Source: Solicoccozyma terricola
Taxonomy: Eukaryota; Basidiomycota; Tremellomycetes; Filobasidiales; Piskurozymaceae
Direction: 5' to 3'
Assembly: GCA_001600875.1 (NCBI GenBank)
Contig: BCLD01000001.1
Location: 232,724-296,723 of the forward strand
DNA: 64,000 nt
The notes under the pieces were generated by a model. The model did not search any database. It saw only the letters and a program-made list of their open reading frames with translations, and was not told the DNA's origin. The position numbers were made by a program, and so were the translations under genes. Below are positions 51,024 through 64,000 of this stretch, in pieces. Numbering within the stretch: position 1 is the stretch's first letter; every line of letters begins with the position of its first letter.

Positions 51024-52411
51024 TCACCACTCCTTCCCAATTTTGAATCCTATATAAATATTTCATCCAACACGTTAGCAAAGAAGCAGTAATCATAACG
51101 ACGCTGAACCAAAAAAAAAAAAGAGGGGGCAAACACTCACCCCATTCAAAATCCAACCAAACAGTCCCATCATCATCCACGATCCTACTCCTCGCTACAT
51201 AAGACCCAGAACGAGCCATCATTCCAGAAGGGGACTCTTCAGCCGCAAACTTAAGGAAAAAGCAAACCCCAAGGGAAGCACATGTTGCGTGTCAGCGGGG
51301 TTTGAAAGGAACCGCAAAGAGGGATATGACGCACGACTTTAGTCACAGGGTCTGAGGAAGGTCCGAATGATCCGATCATGTATTCGGATTTATCAACTGA
51401 AAGAGAAACATCGAGGAGATGAGAACTCTAGATTTTAGCTTTCAAGTTTGGTCTCAACGTGAATATGTGGATTGCTCGCCACACACGTTTTAGACCAGCT
51501 CGTTTCACGACTTGGATATACTTCATGCCTGAGACGATTTGGTTCTGAACCCTAGAGACACAGAAGACGAAGGGGTCAGTCGATAGGGAAAAAGGTAAAG
51601 TAGGCAAAAGTCGACACGCACAGAAAGGTGATACCAAGACTGTATTCGACACCCTAAAGTTGCAACAGCACACGTCAGCAAACGCTCATCTCCCACAAAA
51701 ATTCATGACACCGGGATTCGCAAATCGAACCATCTTACCTCCTTGATAGTCACTAGTCATCCCATTATCAACTCGAAATACCCATCAGCGAACTGTGAAA
51801 CCTCTCAGTTCAGCCTAACTTGATACACTCACAAGGTTGACTCTTCAACTTTGCCAACTCCGTCGGTCCTTTAGTCAAATCAAGCACGATTTTTTTCGGT
51901 AACGTCTCAGATTCAAGGAAGAGAGTTTGTGGAATGACCTTCATAGAAGGGGAGGTTTCAGCTATGGGGGGTAATATCCCTGGGTGAAGGAAGGATAGGA
52001 AAGCACCGACCTTCTTGTCACCACTCCCTTTAGCGCCTTCCGCGAGACCTAGACTGGCTTTCCAACGTTGAAGCGATTCGTCCTCCTATTGCATTCAAAA
52101 GTACAACGAAGTGTGATATCAGTAAGGAGGTGGATATATGAGGACGATAAAAAAACAAAAGGGACTTGGACACACCTTGTCGAGTTGGGACAGCTCCTCA
52201 AGTGTTTTCGATTGACCGACTTTGTAGCCTTCGGTCTGAGTGCTATTCAATGATCAGACTGTGGACATATAAGTTGACGTATCTGAAATCACTTACGGCA
52301 GTTGGTGCGAGGTCTTGATCGTCTACCTATAAATCCAAGGGTAAGTTGGTCAGCTGCGGGTCACTGACGAGTTCTCTTGGGAACGGCGATTCGTACGTCG
52401 TTAGAAGCCAT
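51024..52411 (-). CDS. RDI1: Rho GDP-dissociation inhibitor
   Basis: Extracts prenylated Rho/Rac/Cdc42 from membranes and keeps them in the cytosol. The N-terminal arm reads GYKVGQSKTLEELSQLDKEDESLQRWKASLGL. The immunoglobulin-like domain reads IVLDLTKG, VEYSLGITFLVQNQIVSGMKYIQVVKRAGLKRV, DKSEYMIGSFGPSSDP and EESPSGMMARSGSYVARSRIVDDDGTVWLDFEWGFKIGKEW, ending at 51024. This matches the family consensus along its length. Eight or so short introns. The start at 52411 (MASNDVDDQDLAPTA) gives the expected acidic N terminus. Confidence 0.94.
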
Positions 52412-52624
52412 TGTGGATGATTAATCTTTTTGAGCTGGCGAGATGTAGGAGACACGATTGGGAGTGGAGTGAGAATTTGTTGAACGGATGTGGATGAGCT
52501 GTGTCCACCACCGAATATATGAACCCAGTATGATATGGACGGAGGATGAGGACAAGGGGGGGTGGCATGCGACGGGCATCAATCGCCGTCGACACAGCTG
52601 GGAATGTGTGGGGTGTTACATCGT

Positions 52625-53981
52625 CTACTGCAATCCTCTCCTCGCTTCATAACCCTTCCTCACATCCCCAGCCTTCTCCAACAGACTCATCACCTCGCTC
52701 ATACGCTCCAAGTGTAGTTTGATGTCAGGCCGTGACTCGATGTGGATTTGAGGGGTGACAGACGGGGACAGGCGAGAAGACAGCGAGGTCGATAGCGAAC
52801 TGAGAAGGGTGGAGAGGATGGATTCGCTTTGCGTTATGGCCGTCAGAACCTTTTCCTGTTAGGAGTGGGTGGGCGGGTCGTAAATTAGACCCGAATCCTT
52901 CAGTTAAAGGGTCAAGTCGCCTTTGAGCAGTGACAAGATCACTTACCACTGAAGACCCGATAGTCCCATTCTCCTCCGCCAACATTGCATCAATTTCCAT
53001 ATCCGTGTCTTGTCGCTGAGATGAAGCCACAACTGGCGTTGCAGTATCACCATTGACCAACCTTGATGATAATCCTCCAGTTTGTTCTGCACTGGCTACA
53101 CTAGCATTGATCCTTTGTCCTTCATCGTATAATGCCCTTCTCCTCGCTTCATTCGACGTAGCATCACCAGCGGATAGAGTAGAAGTACTAGCTGTCGAGC
53201 TCTCTACCGGTCTACTAGGTCGAGAGATCAACTCCCCATCGATATCATAAACACTCCCACAGTTCACACATTCTCTTTTCTCTGTCTGAGTCTCTCCTCG
53301 CTTCTTGGGATGTCCAACGAGGGGTATACCACGACATGTGACGTTGGGACAGTTTTCACCTAACAGTGAGTAGCCGCGGAGGAGTAGATTACCGATGAGA
53401 GATGAAGCTCGGTCGGATTGAGAGGGAGGTAATGGTGGCGAGAGCGGGGCATATGATGATGAGGTGCCGTTTGGAAGGCGGGAAGAGGTTCTTGCTGGGA
53501 TCGAATAAGATGGCGATGTTGAGATCTCAGCGTTAGATGTTGTCATATCCGTGTCTTCTGGGAGCCCGATACTTCTCACTGTGAGTCATTCCGTACCTTC
53601 AGTTCCAAACACAACGCCCCGTTGAGCAAAGTTTGACAGACACTCACCAGCTCTCCCAGGGCCCCCTTGACAACGTCCGCAAAACTCTATCCTCTCACTT
53701 TCACCTCTTCCTGCGTCCCTGGCTTGACCGACTGGTTCACGCATCAATGGTGTGGTGTGGCAATTGGAACAGACCAGGTCAGTAAGCGTCCAACCTTTGA
53801 GCATATATTCGCCGAGCTGTTTTGGCAGGTGGGGTGTATGTGGTGTGTCAAACGCCGGCAAAACTGGACCAGAACAAAGTAGAAGACTCACCACTTCGGA
53901 GGTGGATTCTAAAAAGGCAGACATGACGGAGGATGGGGTTGATGGTAGTGACACTAGATCAACTGATGGATGGTCGACCAT
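52625..53981 (-). CDS. ZNRD2/SSSCA1-type zinc-binding protein
   Basis: Contains two copies of the Sjogren-syndrome/scleroderma-autoantigen-1 zinc domain. The first is LGEYMLKGWTLTDLVCSNC followed by PLMREPVG and IEFCGRC. The second is GNLLLRGYSLLGENCPNVTC, then GIPLVGHPKKRG and ECVNCGSVYD, so each supplies four Cys. Between and after them the chain is Ser/Thr-rich, with a C-terminal helix LHLERMSEVMSLLEKAGDV. Animal ZNRD2 has one such domain; duplicated forms occur in fungi. Function unknown, possibly mitosis-linked. Start is either 53981 (MVDHPSVDLVSL) or 53924 (MSAFLESTSE). Two or three introns. Confidence 0.82.
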
Positions 53982-54185
53982 ACTGCCCGACTTTCAGAAC
54001 CCAAGAGACGTGCCACGTGATTTCCCTGCAACAAGCCCGGTCGAATGAGCTCGACGACGGCATAGACAGATATCCAGCACTCCATCCTCACAACACACAC
54101 CACACCCATCTACCAGTATTGACCCCTCTCCGATCCACCGCCACACCGCACTTCAAACCAACCCTTCCTTGTCCCATCGCCTGCC

Positions 54186-56809
<2,624 letters not shown>

Positions 56810-57019
56810 GGTTCCCTTTCATAATCAACGCTATTTCAGGTTCGCTACTCTCTTGAAAGAATCTGTATAATTGTCATTTGGCCATTGCGAAATAGGTGCA
56901 GCATCTTGTTCGCAACCGATGATAATCTCATCAAATGAACAGTCAAAGTAGATACAAAGCATCGTCAAAGTTCCTTTTCCTGAGGCCGGAGCGCCCCGTC
57001 ATATCCCGGGCACCCCCAT

Positions 57020-57935
57020 CTAATGAGCATACCTTCCAAACAATACTTCGCCAACTCCCAATCCAACGACAATCGACAAGATGAACCAGATTTGAAATGT
57101 CATGACGACCAGCCTAACGAAGTGAGAACGATTCATTATCAGTATTACACTTCTCTGCTTCCACAGACGTGAAATTGCACTCACATGAGAGAATATTGAA
57201 ATGTCGCTGTTATCATCTCCAGTGCCCCCCTCGACAGCTCATTCTTCCAAATAAACGGCATGGCTCTTCCTTTTCTCGTAGGATCGAGGTTATTCCTCAC
57301 CAATCTCGGAAGATGAGGATAACGGGATGGTTGATTCGAGTTTGAAGGAATTGGTTCACGTTCAGGTGTTGTTACGAAAGGTTGAGTTGACGATGGACCC
57401 TGTACTGATTCGATATCGTTGTTCTTCGGTTGATAGGCGGGAGAAGGAGCTCCAGCAGTAAGGTCTGTCAATGGTTTTTCGTCGGTGATTCCAGAGTTGA
57501 GAGAGTCTCCGGATAAAGGAGGGGGTGAATATGCAGTAGCTAGTCTGATAAGGGCACTGTGAGGACATGGTAGTTGTTCAGCTTTCAGTATATTTGAATG
57601 AGACATTCTTCTCGAGCACTCACTCCCGCTTCCAATATCCCTCCGAGGTTCTCTTCATCATATGCAGATACCGATATCCAATGGACAAGATGAACAGTGC
57701 TATACATGCACCAGCATATGCGCCGCCTGATGATGGCATCCACGATGAGAACAGGAGAATATCACTTCCTGTACTACCATGTAAGTACATCTTGCCCCTG
57801 AAGAACATAGGGAGGAGATTTTGATGTCAGTGGGTGGGGGTTAGGAGGGTAGGAAGACTGAGGAGGGACACACATTGTTGCTGAACCGCCTGTGGACCCC
57901 ATATCGGTCATTCCAGACATATCTGACATGGACAT
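57020..57935 (-). CDS. CTR: Ctr-family high-affinity copper transporter
   Basis: Trimeric plasma-membrane Cu(I) importer. Start at 57935 gives a Met-rich extracellular N terminus, MSMSDMSGMTDMGST, then ATM/CKMYLHGSTGSDILLFSSW. TM1 is GAYAGACIALFILSIGYRYL. A cytosolic loop of about 130 residues follows. TM2 is ALEMITATFQYSLMLVVMTF with the conserved MxxxM (MLVVM). TM3 is IWFILSIVVGLGVGEVLFGRY with the GxxxG packing motif (GLGVG). Stop at 57020. Three short introns. It is divergent from the metalloreductase next door with a 377-bp shared upstream region. CTR1 versus CTR4 orthology cannot be decided by eye. Confidence 0.92.
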
Positions 57936-58312
57936 TTTGGTAAGAGGTCTGTTCGATGGCGGTTTCACCGTGGTTGGTTCGGGGCGGGGGGGGGGGGGGG
58001 GGGGGTTGGTATTGTAGATGAAGGATATCAAAGGGCCTGCAGGCTTCACTGAAGCCTATTCGATTTTCGAAGAATACCCGGCGGAGGTGGTAGTGAAGTG
58101 CTTTTGCTGTATGGGATGATGCCGATGTGGGCTGTGAGGTGGGTTGACGATGGACGATGCCGGGAGGGTGGATGATTCTAGTTTAGTCTGACCGGGTGTA
58201 CTCCGTGGTTTTAATGTGCTGTGCGGCTAAATCCACCTACAAGTAGTTTGCAAAACCAAGACGGCGACGACGACGACGACGGCAGAGCAGACCTGGCCTC
58301 TGCAGCATTCGC
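57936..58312. promoter_or_regulatory. Shared divergent promoter CTR / metalloreductase
   Basis: 377 bp between the two start codons. It carries a 20-G run (57986-58005), a TTTTGCTG at 58102-58109 that partly resembles Mac1/Cuf1-type copper elements (TTTGCTC), and a GAC repeat at 58260-58282. A common copper-responsive control is inferred from the arrangement, not shown by the motif. Confidence 0.45.
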
Positions 58313-60787
58313 ATGTCCCACTCACCATACGGATACAGAGCAGGCTCATCCACTACACCGTCGACAACACTCCTCCAACTTCTAGGCTACCATCGTCGCG
58401 CCATACCGGACTCGATCAACTCATCATGTCAGGCGTTGGTGCACCTCCTGCTATCCCTGCCTCCCTTCAGATCTACGAGTGAGTCGTCCGCAACAAGCTA
58501 TGGGAGAGTGTCTTGTGAACTACCGCTGAAGCGATATGACCCTTCTAGCTCCTATGCCGTTGATCCACTTTGGCAGAACTACTTCACCTACACATGGACA
58601 GCAGCAGCTGCTCTCGCTGTCATATTGTCCATTCCATACCTAGTCAACGCAGCTCGCTCTCGTGATCTCTTCCGAGGATATTTCATCCAAGAGTCGATAT
58701 CATCACCCAAATCTACATCTCGCATATCATCAACCGCAGCCCCACGACCACTGGGATCAACTCCGAGGCTCTACAATCCTTTGACCCGAATCCGTACAAC
58801 CATTCGAGCTATCATACAATCCATAACTTTACTCTCCATTCCCTCCTTGACAATCTCATTCCGACCGCTGGCCGGAATCAGAGGCTTATCATCACTCGGA
58901 ACAACGACGTTGGCGGATTGTTGTAGAAAAAGTTACCTATCATTGACGATCGGTCAGATGGTTTTGGTGTTGTCGTATGCAGCTCTTGTTGGAGTTTGCA
59001 TAAGGATGGATGCTCAGTTATCGCAGAATAGTAATCGTGCAGGTGAACTTCATAAAACCTCGCTCCTCTTATGTGATCTACAACACTCCTGACATTCGAA
59101 TTTCACCTCCCAGGTTTCCTCGCGCTAGCTCAACTCACTCCTCTCATGCTCCTTGCCACCAAAAACAATCCACTCGGTCTCGTCCTTGGCCTCGGCTATG
59201 AGAAGCTCAACTTTGCTCATCGATGGGCTGGACGTATAGTTTGGATTTCCGCTACCATTCACGGTGGACTATGGATAAATCAGTTTTTAACGACAGGTCA
59301 GAAGGATCAAGTCGTGACGGATAAAAGTTTAAGAGGAATAGCAAGTTGGATTTTATTGACTTCGCTGGCGATCACGTCTTTGAAACCGATTCGGAAGAGA
59401 TGGTATCAGGTATTCTTCACGCTTCAGTGAGTGCAAAAATTGGACTCCCGGTATTGGGTCCTTGCATTCCCCCCCGTTCACTCACCCGGGAATGATTACC
59501 ATCAGCATCATGAGTTTCGTTGGTTTCTTCGCTGCTATTTGCTATCACACCCCATATAGTAGACCCTGGGTGTATCCTCCCATTGCTTTATACGCTGCTG
59601 AGTGAGTACATATGAAACTCCACAGCTTACGCAATGATGCTGATAAAGCTATGGTCACAGTCTGTTCCTGAGGCTACTCCGATATCGCGTTCGAGACGCT
59701 GTGCTCGTTCCACTCAATGGGGGGTTGACGATGGTGAACAACCTTTTTTTCCTTGTTATTCTATCAACGGTCTTCCGTCTGGCTAACGACTTTTCCTCCT
59801 TTCCTTCCAACAGATCCACATCCCAGACTGCGACAATGGATGGCTTCCAACACAGCACGTCTGGGTTCGTATTCTCGCCAGAACAGGTATCTGGGAATCT
59901 CACCCGTTCACCATCACCAACGCGTGTCCATCCTCTGTCGATGGTCTGGATTCGCCACGAGGTATCATCTTATACGCTAAAGAATGTGGGGGATGGACTA
60001 GTAGGCTTCGTCGTCTCGCTGAGAGCGGGACATCGAGTGTTGAAGAGAAAGAGGCACTTGTGAAGAATGGAGGAACAGACGATGAGGAGGCGCCGGCGCC
60101 GGGTTGTCAAGTCAAGGTCATCTTGGATGGTCCCTATGGTGGTCTTACCCTCGACATTGACAAATTTGGCGTCATGCTGCTTATCGCTGGAGGGAGTGGA
60201 GTCACGTTCATGCTTGGTTGCATTGAGGAGTGCTTGAGGAAGGGTGTGAATGGGGGTGGACCGCGGAGGATTGAGTGTGCATGGGTCGTCAAGGATATGG
60301 GTGAGTTGGATTTAGCGAGGGGTTTCATGTGATTAGGGCCGCTCCATTGCAATTTACATCTGACAACCGGTTTGTAATGTGCTTCCCACCAGAAACCATC
60401 GAAAGTTTAGCACCCACTCTTGCTTACCTCCATGAACAAGCGTCAAAACTCCCGTCTCTCAACGTGACTTACAACCTCTACCTCACGCAACCACCGCGAC
60501 CTTTACCCTCCGGTCCACCATCATCCCTACCCTCCAGCACTACCCTCCAGCCATACCGACCTTCAATCTCCCAACTCGTTCAAGAATGCCTTCCACCTCC
60601 AACTCTACCCGAGCTCGAGGATGGAAAGGGAATGCGTACATGTTGCTCGCATGGTGGCGTGATAGTCGTAGCTTGTGGTCCGGAGAGTATCGTAGCGGAG
60701 AGTAGGAATGCGGTAGCGGGACTTGGTATTGGAGATAGAGTGAGAGCTGGTGGTGTAGAGTTCTTTGGGGAGTGTTATGCGATTTGA
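58313..60787 (+). CDS. FRE: FRE-type ferric/cupric reductase
   Basis: Transmembrane flavocytochrome passing electrons from cytosolic NADPH through FAD and hemes to external Fe(III) or Cu(II). An N-terminal extension comes first, then TM segments (YFTYTWTAAAALAVILSIPYL; IGQMVLVLSYAALVGVC; FLALAQLTPLMLLATKNNPL). Heme-binding helices contain LNFAHRWAGRIVWISATIHGG and YQVFFTLHIMSFVGFFAAICYHT. The FAD motif is HPFTI in WESHPFTITNA. NADPH motifs are VILDGPYGG, MLLIAGGSGVTF and, near the end, VVACGPES. The final intron (60301-60392) joins WVVKDM to ETIESLAPTLAYL. The first exon reaches to 59042; about six introns in all. The start at 58313 is uncertain within the extension. Confidence 0.9.
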
Positions 60788-61196
60788 AAAGGTGGGAAAG
60801 TTCATAAACGAAGGAAAAACGGAAACGAAAAAAAAAATTGTATCTTTTAGATGTAGTGACCGACCATGCATACTTTTATCCCAGAGAGAAGTCGAGAGAT
60901 ATTGACGAGATCGGGTCGTAGTTGCGTGATGAGAAAATGAATGGCCGCTGTCGGTGTTACCGAATCAACAGGGACTGTCATTGTACACGATCAAGCTACC
61001 ATAGGTGACGGAACTTGGGGGGGGGGGGGGAACGGAATGATATCATGATTAGATTCTTATCGATTTGCAAAACCCTTCGTAACAATGTTTAAAAAGCTAA
61101 TGATAAATTGTTCAACTCTCTCTCGTTCTGTCTTCCCCTCCCCTCCCTCCTCCTCCGCACCCCGACCTGCGGGCTTTTATTCACTCTTTTTAATTC
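60788..61196. other. Convergent 3' spacer
   Basis: Between the 3' ends of the reductase and the Bim1-type gene. It has an A run at 60829-60838, 14 G at about 61017-61030 and a C/T-rich stretch at 61115-61160. No gene. Confidence 0.5.
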
Positions 61197-62456
61197 TTAA
61201 ATAATCGCTGAAACTCCAATCAAACCCAATACCATCGCTGCCAATCCACCAATCTGCAACTTTTCAGCTTTACTAGATGCCTTTGCCGACGCCGACGCCG
61301 ACGCCGACGAAGAAGCAGACGCAGACGCAGACGCAGATCCCATCACGCTTGTCGAAGTAGGACTAAGACCAATTGAACCACTAGCTGAAATGGTAGCATT
61401 CGCTTGAGTTGCGACGTCTATCGTACAAGTTTCATTTGATGGTGATGTGTAGTCTGATAAGAGGATGAGGTCTGTGCATTGGAATAGGTTGCCATCTCCC
61501 TGTTGAAATTCGGGGAAGCGAGGGGGCCGCGGGGGAGGGGGGGTGGGGTTAGTTAAGGGTAAAAACACGCTGGTTCGCGGGGAGGGGTACTCACGCCGTT
61601 GAACATCATTTGAAGAGTGACTTGAGATCCGTTTGTCAAGTTGAGATTCAATGTAGACAAATCTACGTCAAAGCAATGAGATCCTTGACTGACCTGTTAT
61701 GTGACAACGGTGTGGGGGGGGGGGGGGGATTTTAGTGTGGTATTACATCAAGGGGGGTTGTCATTGAGGATTCCAGAGTGAGAAAAAAACCCTCACTTGG
61801 AAGAAATTCTGAACGAATGGAATCGATTGTCCATTACTAAATTCATTAAATGAAGTTGGATTTGTATTTGTTGAAATAAGTAAAGCGACGGTTGCTAGTG
61901 TATGATGTGATGTGAATTGGACTAAACGTAAAATAAAATAAAATGGAAAGTGAGAAAAAGGGAAATGGAGGACGGGTTGTGCAAGCCGTCTTCGTTGACT
62001 CGTCAAGACGTTCAACCGCGGGAACTTACTCGGAGCACTACCTGACAATGGGTATGAATGTCTAGGACTAGATGGGGTTGTGAATCCACCACAGAACTGA
62101 AGAGTGGGGTGAGTGAATGTTAGCGTTGTACGAAAAGGGTCAAGTATACAAGATGTCGTTGAATGTATTTTAAGAGGAAGAGAAGGGAAGAGATTGGGAT
62201 AGGAGTTTTATGACTTACCTCAGGTTCAAGATCCTCATTGAATCCACGAGTTGTCTGCCGAGAACGAAGCGAACGAGCGAGGGAGAAACACCAAAACCAT
62301 TCAGTCCTCGGTCCTCGTTCCATTTCCTCAACACCACCGTTTCAATATCGATCCCTCATCTCTCTTTTTTTTACTCACAGGATAATCAAGAGTGAAATGA
62401 GCGATGGCGGATGAAGCAGCCAACAATGTGACGATGATGGATGATTTACCGAGCAT
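61197..62456 (-). CDS. BIM1: Bim1/X325-type LPMO-like copper-binding GPI protein
   Basis: Cell-surface copper-binding protein with an LPMO-like fold; in Cryptococcus neoformans Bim1 assists Ctr1 in copper import. Start at 62456: signal peptide MLGKSSIIVTLLAASSAIA, after which the mature chain begins with the copper-ligating His (HFTLDYP). The family signature follows across two introns: TTRGFNEDLEPE and FCGGFTTPSSPRHSYPLSG. Then come a beta-rich part (TSHHTLATVALLIST, PFVQNFFQVSQGSHCFDVDL, NGSQVTLQMMFNGGDGNLFQCTDLILL), a Ser/Ala repeat linker (61280-61345), and a C-terminal hydrophobic tail (IGGLAAMVLGLIGVSAII) typical of GPI attachment. About five introns, one with 15 G (61714-61728). It lies 5.4 kb or less from the Ctr transporter, with the reductase between. 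Confidence 0.88.
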
Positions 62457-62617
62457 GATGATATTGGATGACGTGTGTGTGTGTGTGTGGGGGTGAGTGG
62501 GTGTGTGTGTGTGGGGTGTATGTGTGTAGGATGTATGGATTGAATACAACGGGGTAATGTTCCCCTCCGCGACTATCGAACAAGTGGTGGTGGTGGTTAT
62601 ATATACTCGTACGCCAT

Positions 62618-62657
62618 CCCATCCGACCATCCCATCCCATCCCATCCCATCCCATCC
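62618..62657. repeat. CCCAT pentamer array upstream of BIM1
   Basis: Tandem ATCCC units (six perfect, with imperfect copies on the left) about 160-200 bp 5' of the BIM1 start. Same unit and orientation on the plus strand as the array at 24598-24632. Confidence 0.8.
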
Positions 62658-63580
62658 CAATATTTGTTAATTCGGGGCGGCGGAGAGCGGGGACACGCGT
62701 AGAATAGCCTTGGCGGCAAGAAAATCGGGGAATCGGGTAATCCAAACACAATCTCAGAAAACACAGCATGGACGACGGGGATCACATCGCAAGGACGACA
62801 GAAACAGCCCGACAGAACAGTCACGATCTTCTCCCTTTCATTGACCTCCGTATCGTATCGTCCTTTCTGTTGTCCGCCGCTCATATATGTATAACTCCCG
62901 CCGAAATAGGGGGGAAAAATAATTCACAGATGGGAAACTACCTCACGGGAGGGAGTGGAGGGNGGGGTTTTTTGAGAGATCGATTTATACTGAATTCCAG
63001 TAGACTGGGAATTCTAGCTTTGCTTCGTCTCCTTTCGTCGTTTATCGTCTCTCTCTCTCCGATTCTCTACTCTCGCCTGATTCTGCGTCTCTCGTCTCTT
63101 TCTCTATCTTCTTCTCGTCTCCATTTCGAAAAATTTTCCTCGTTCTCCCTGTCCAAGATGCAATTCCAAAAGAATACCTACTTTCCCCATCTCTCTCTCT
63201 CTCTCTCTCTCTCTCGCCAAGAAAAAAAAAACCCCCCAGCAAACAATTTCCCTCAGAGAAAAAAAAAAAAAACACAACTCCCAAACCCTGAATTTCCACC
63301 ACCGGCCACTTCTCCTCCTTCTCCTTTCCTAAAATCCACCTAACCATTAAGAAAAACCCTCTCTCCTCCACTCACTCCGAATCAATCATCGCCATCGGCC
63401 ATCGCCATCTCATCCCACCCGAAATATTGCAAATCCAGATCGCCCCGGCGCCAACTAACGAAGGGATTGGCTAGTTGACCAATGAGGAGTGAAGAAACGC
63501 GTCGACCAATTAGAATTGGGAGGTCGGTGGCGGAATACGCGCGTTTGGGAGGGAGAGGGGGGGGGGGATGAGGCATTATT

Positions 63581-64000
63581 GGGGGGGGGGGGGGGGGGGA
63601 TGGGTGGTGGTCGTGATGAGGATGAGGATGATGGTGAGGAGGGCGATGAGGGCGATGAGGATGAGGATGTGATACGTTACAACGTATACGATGAAGGGAT
63701 AAGAGTCATAGACTTGAGTATCTGTAAATGATAAAGCAAAACCCGTCAAGTAGAAAAACGAATTGGATAAAGGGTTCAAACGAGGAAAGACAGAAGAGGG
63801 GTAGATTGTCAGTGGGGATGCTTTTTGAATGAAAGTAGGAGGAGGGGTGATGGATGTGTGTCTGTGTGTGTGTGATGAATTACAGACACCCCCCCCTCTT
63901 CTTCTTCTTCTTCTCCCTGGGGGGGGGGGGGGGGGGGGGCCCTCAGCTCTGGGAGAGTGAGGCATATTCGCGGGGGGAAGGGGGGGGGGGGGGGGGGGGG
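63581..64000. repeat. Three poly-G runs near the window end
   Basis: Pure G at 63581-63599 (19), 63919-63939 (21) and 63980-64000 (21, running off the window). The middle run follows a CTTCTTCTT repeat. Lengths may be inexact. Confidence 0.85.

Larger units (their letters stand above)
62457..64000. other. Repeat-rich region upstream of BIM1, to window edge
   Basis: BIM1 promoter and flank. Contains (GT)n at about 62473-62518, a CCCAT array at 62618-62657, an unknown base at 62963, (CT)n at about 63194-63214, A runs at 63222-63230 and 63259-63271, (GAT/GAG)n at 63610-63670, and G runs at 63581-63599, 63919-63939 and 63980-64000. Open frames on both strands are translations of these repeats (poly-Pro, poly-Ser, poly-Gly) and are not called. 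The window edge falls inside a G run. Confidence 0.6.

Noticed and set aside
57936..58312. Defined copper-response elements
   Set aside because: Only one partial TTTTGCTG match; not enough to call a regulatory site with confidence.
62768..63343. 191-codon plus-strand frame
   Set aside because: Ser/Leu-rich translation of CT repeats, with an unknown base inside; no homology-like pattern.
63576..63965. Minus-strand Pro/Ile/Leu-rich frame
   Set aside because: Encoded by poly-G/C and GAT repeats only.
63980..64000. Telomere at the window end
   Set aside because: Pure G is not a fungal telomere repeat (TTAGGG-like), and similar runs occur throughout the window.

Overview
The window is a stretch of nuclear chromosome from a fungus, most likely a basidiomycete yeast of the Tremellomycetes (Cryptococcus/Kwoniella/Tremella relatives). 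Genes are dense (26 called in 64 kb, both strands, often only 80-300 bp apart). Nearly all are cut by many 40-90 bp GT-AG introns. The gene set is eukaryotic: ribosomal proteins uL3 and uL1, SRP54, the exosome subunit Csl4, RPA43, RhoGDI, p23 and Dicer. An X325 copper-binding (Bim1-type) protein is also typical of this group. The species assignment is inference; no rDNA or marker gene is present.

Layout. 1-2456 holds no gene I can close, only coding-like scraps. Then: arrestin-domain protein (+, 2457-4413); GPI-type fasciclin protein (-, 4735-6289); HNH-family gene (+, 7970-9476); SelO protein AMPylase (+, 9990-12660), convergent with RPL3 (-, 12743-14744); unrecognised gene (+, 15057); a Dicer with a decayed helicase and a substituted second RNase III site (+, 16898-21273); DUF4211 protein (-, 21396-24441), divergent from Csl4 (+, 24641-25442); RPL10A (-, 26119-27355); a 222-base assembly gap; F-box-type protein (+, 27939-29588); glutamate decarboxylase (+, 29870-33112); 6-phosphogluconolactonase (-, 33404-35162); RPA43 (+, 35496-36930); MTG1 GTPase (-, 37032-38649); a very large coiled-coil protein (+, 38768-44865); beta-carbonic anhydrase (-, 45019-45709); a Ser-rich orphan (+, 46738-48888); p23 (-), RhoGDI (-), a ZNRD2/SSSCA1-type zinc protein (-) and SRP54 (+, 54186-56809).

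The functionally coherent part is the right end. A Ctr-family copper transporter (-, 57020-57935) and a FRE-type metalloreductase (+, 58313-60787) share a 377-bp divergent promoter. Directly behind the reductase lies a Bim1/X325 LPMO-like copper-binding GPI protein (-, 61197-62456). Together they supply extracellular copper capture, Cu(II) reduction and Cu(I) import in 5.4 kb. The other genes are mostly housekeeping and show no operon-like logic.

A second theme is sequence composition. Long pure G/C homopolymers (13-75 bases) occur repeatedly, always in introns or between genes, and pentamer CCCAT arrays sit upstream of start codons. Exon joins were worked out by hand from splice signals and reading frame, so terminal exons and exact 5' ends are the weakest part of the annotation.
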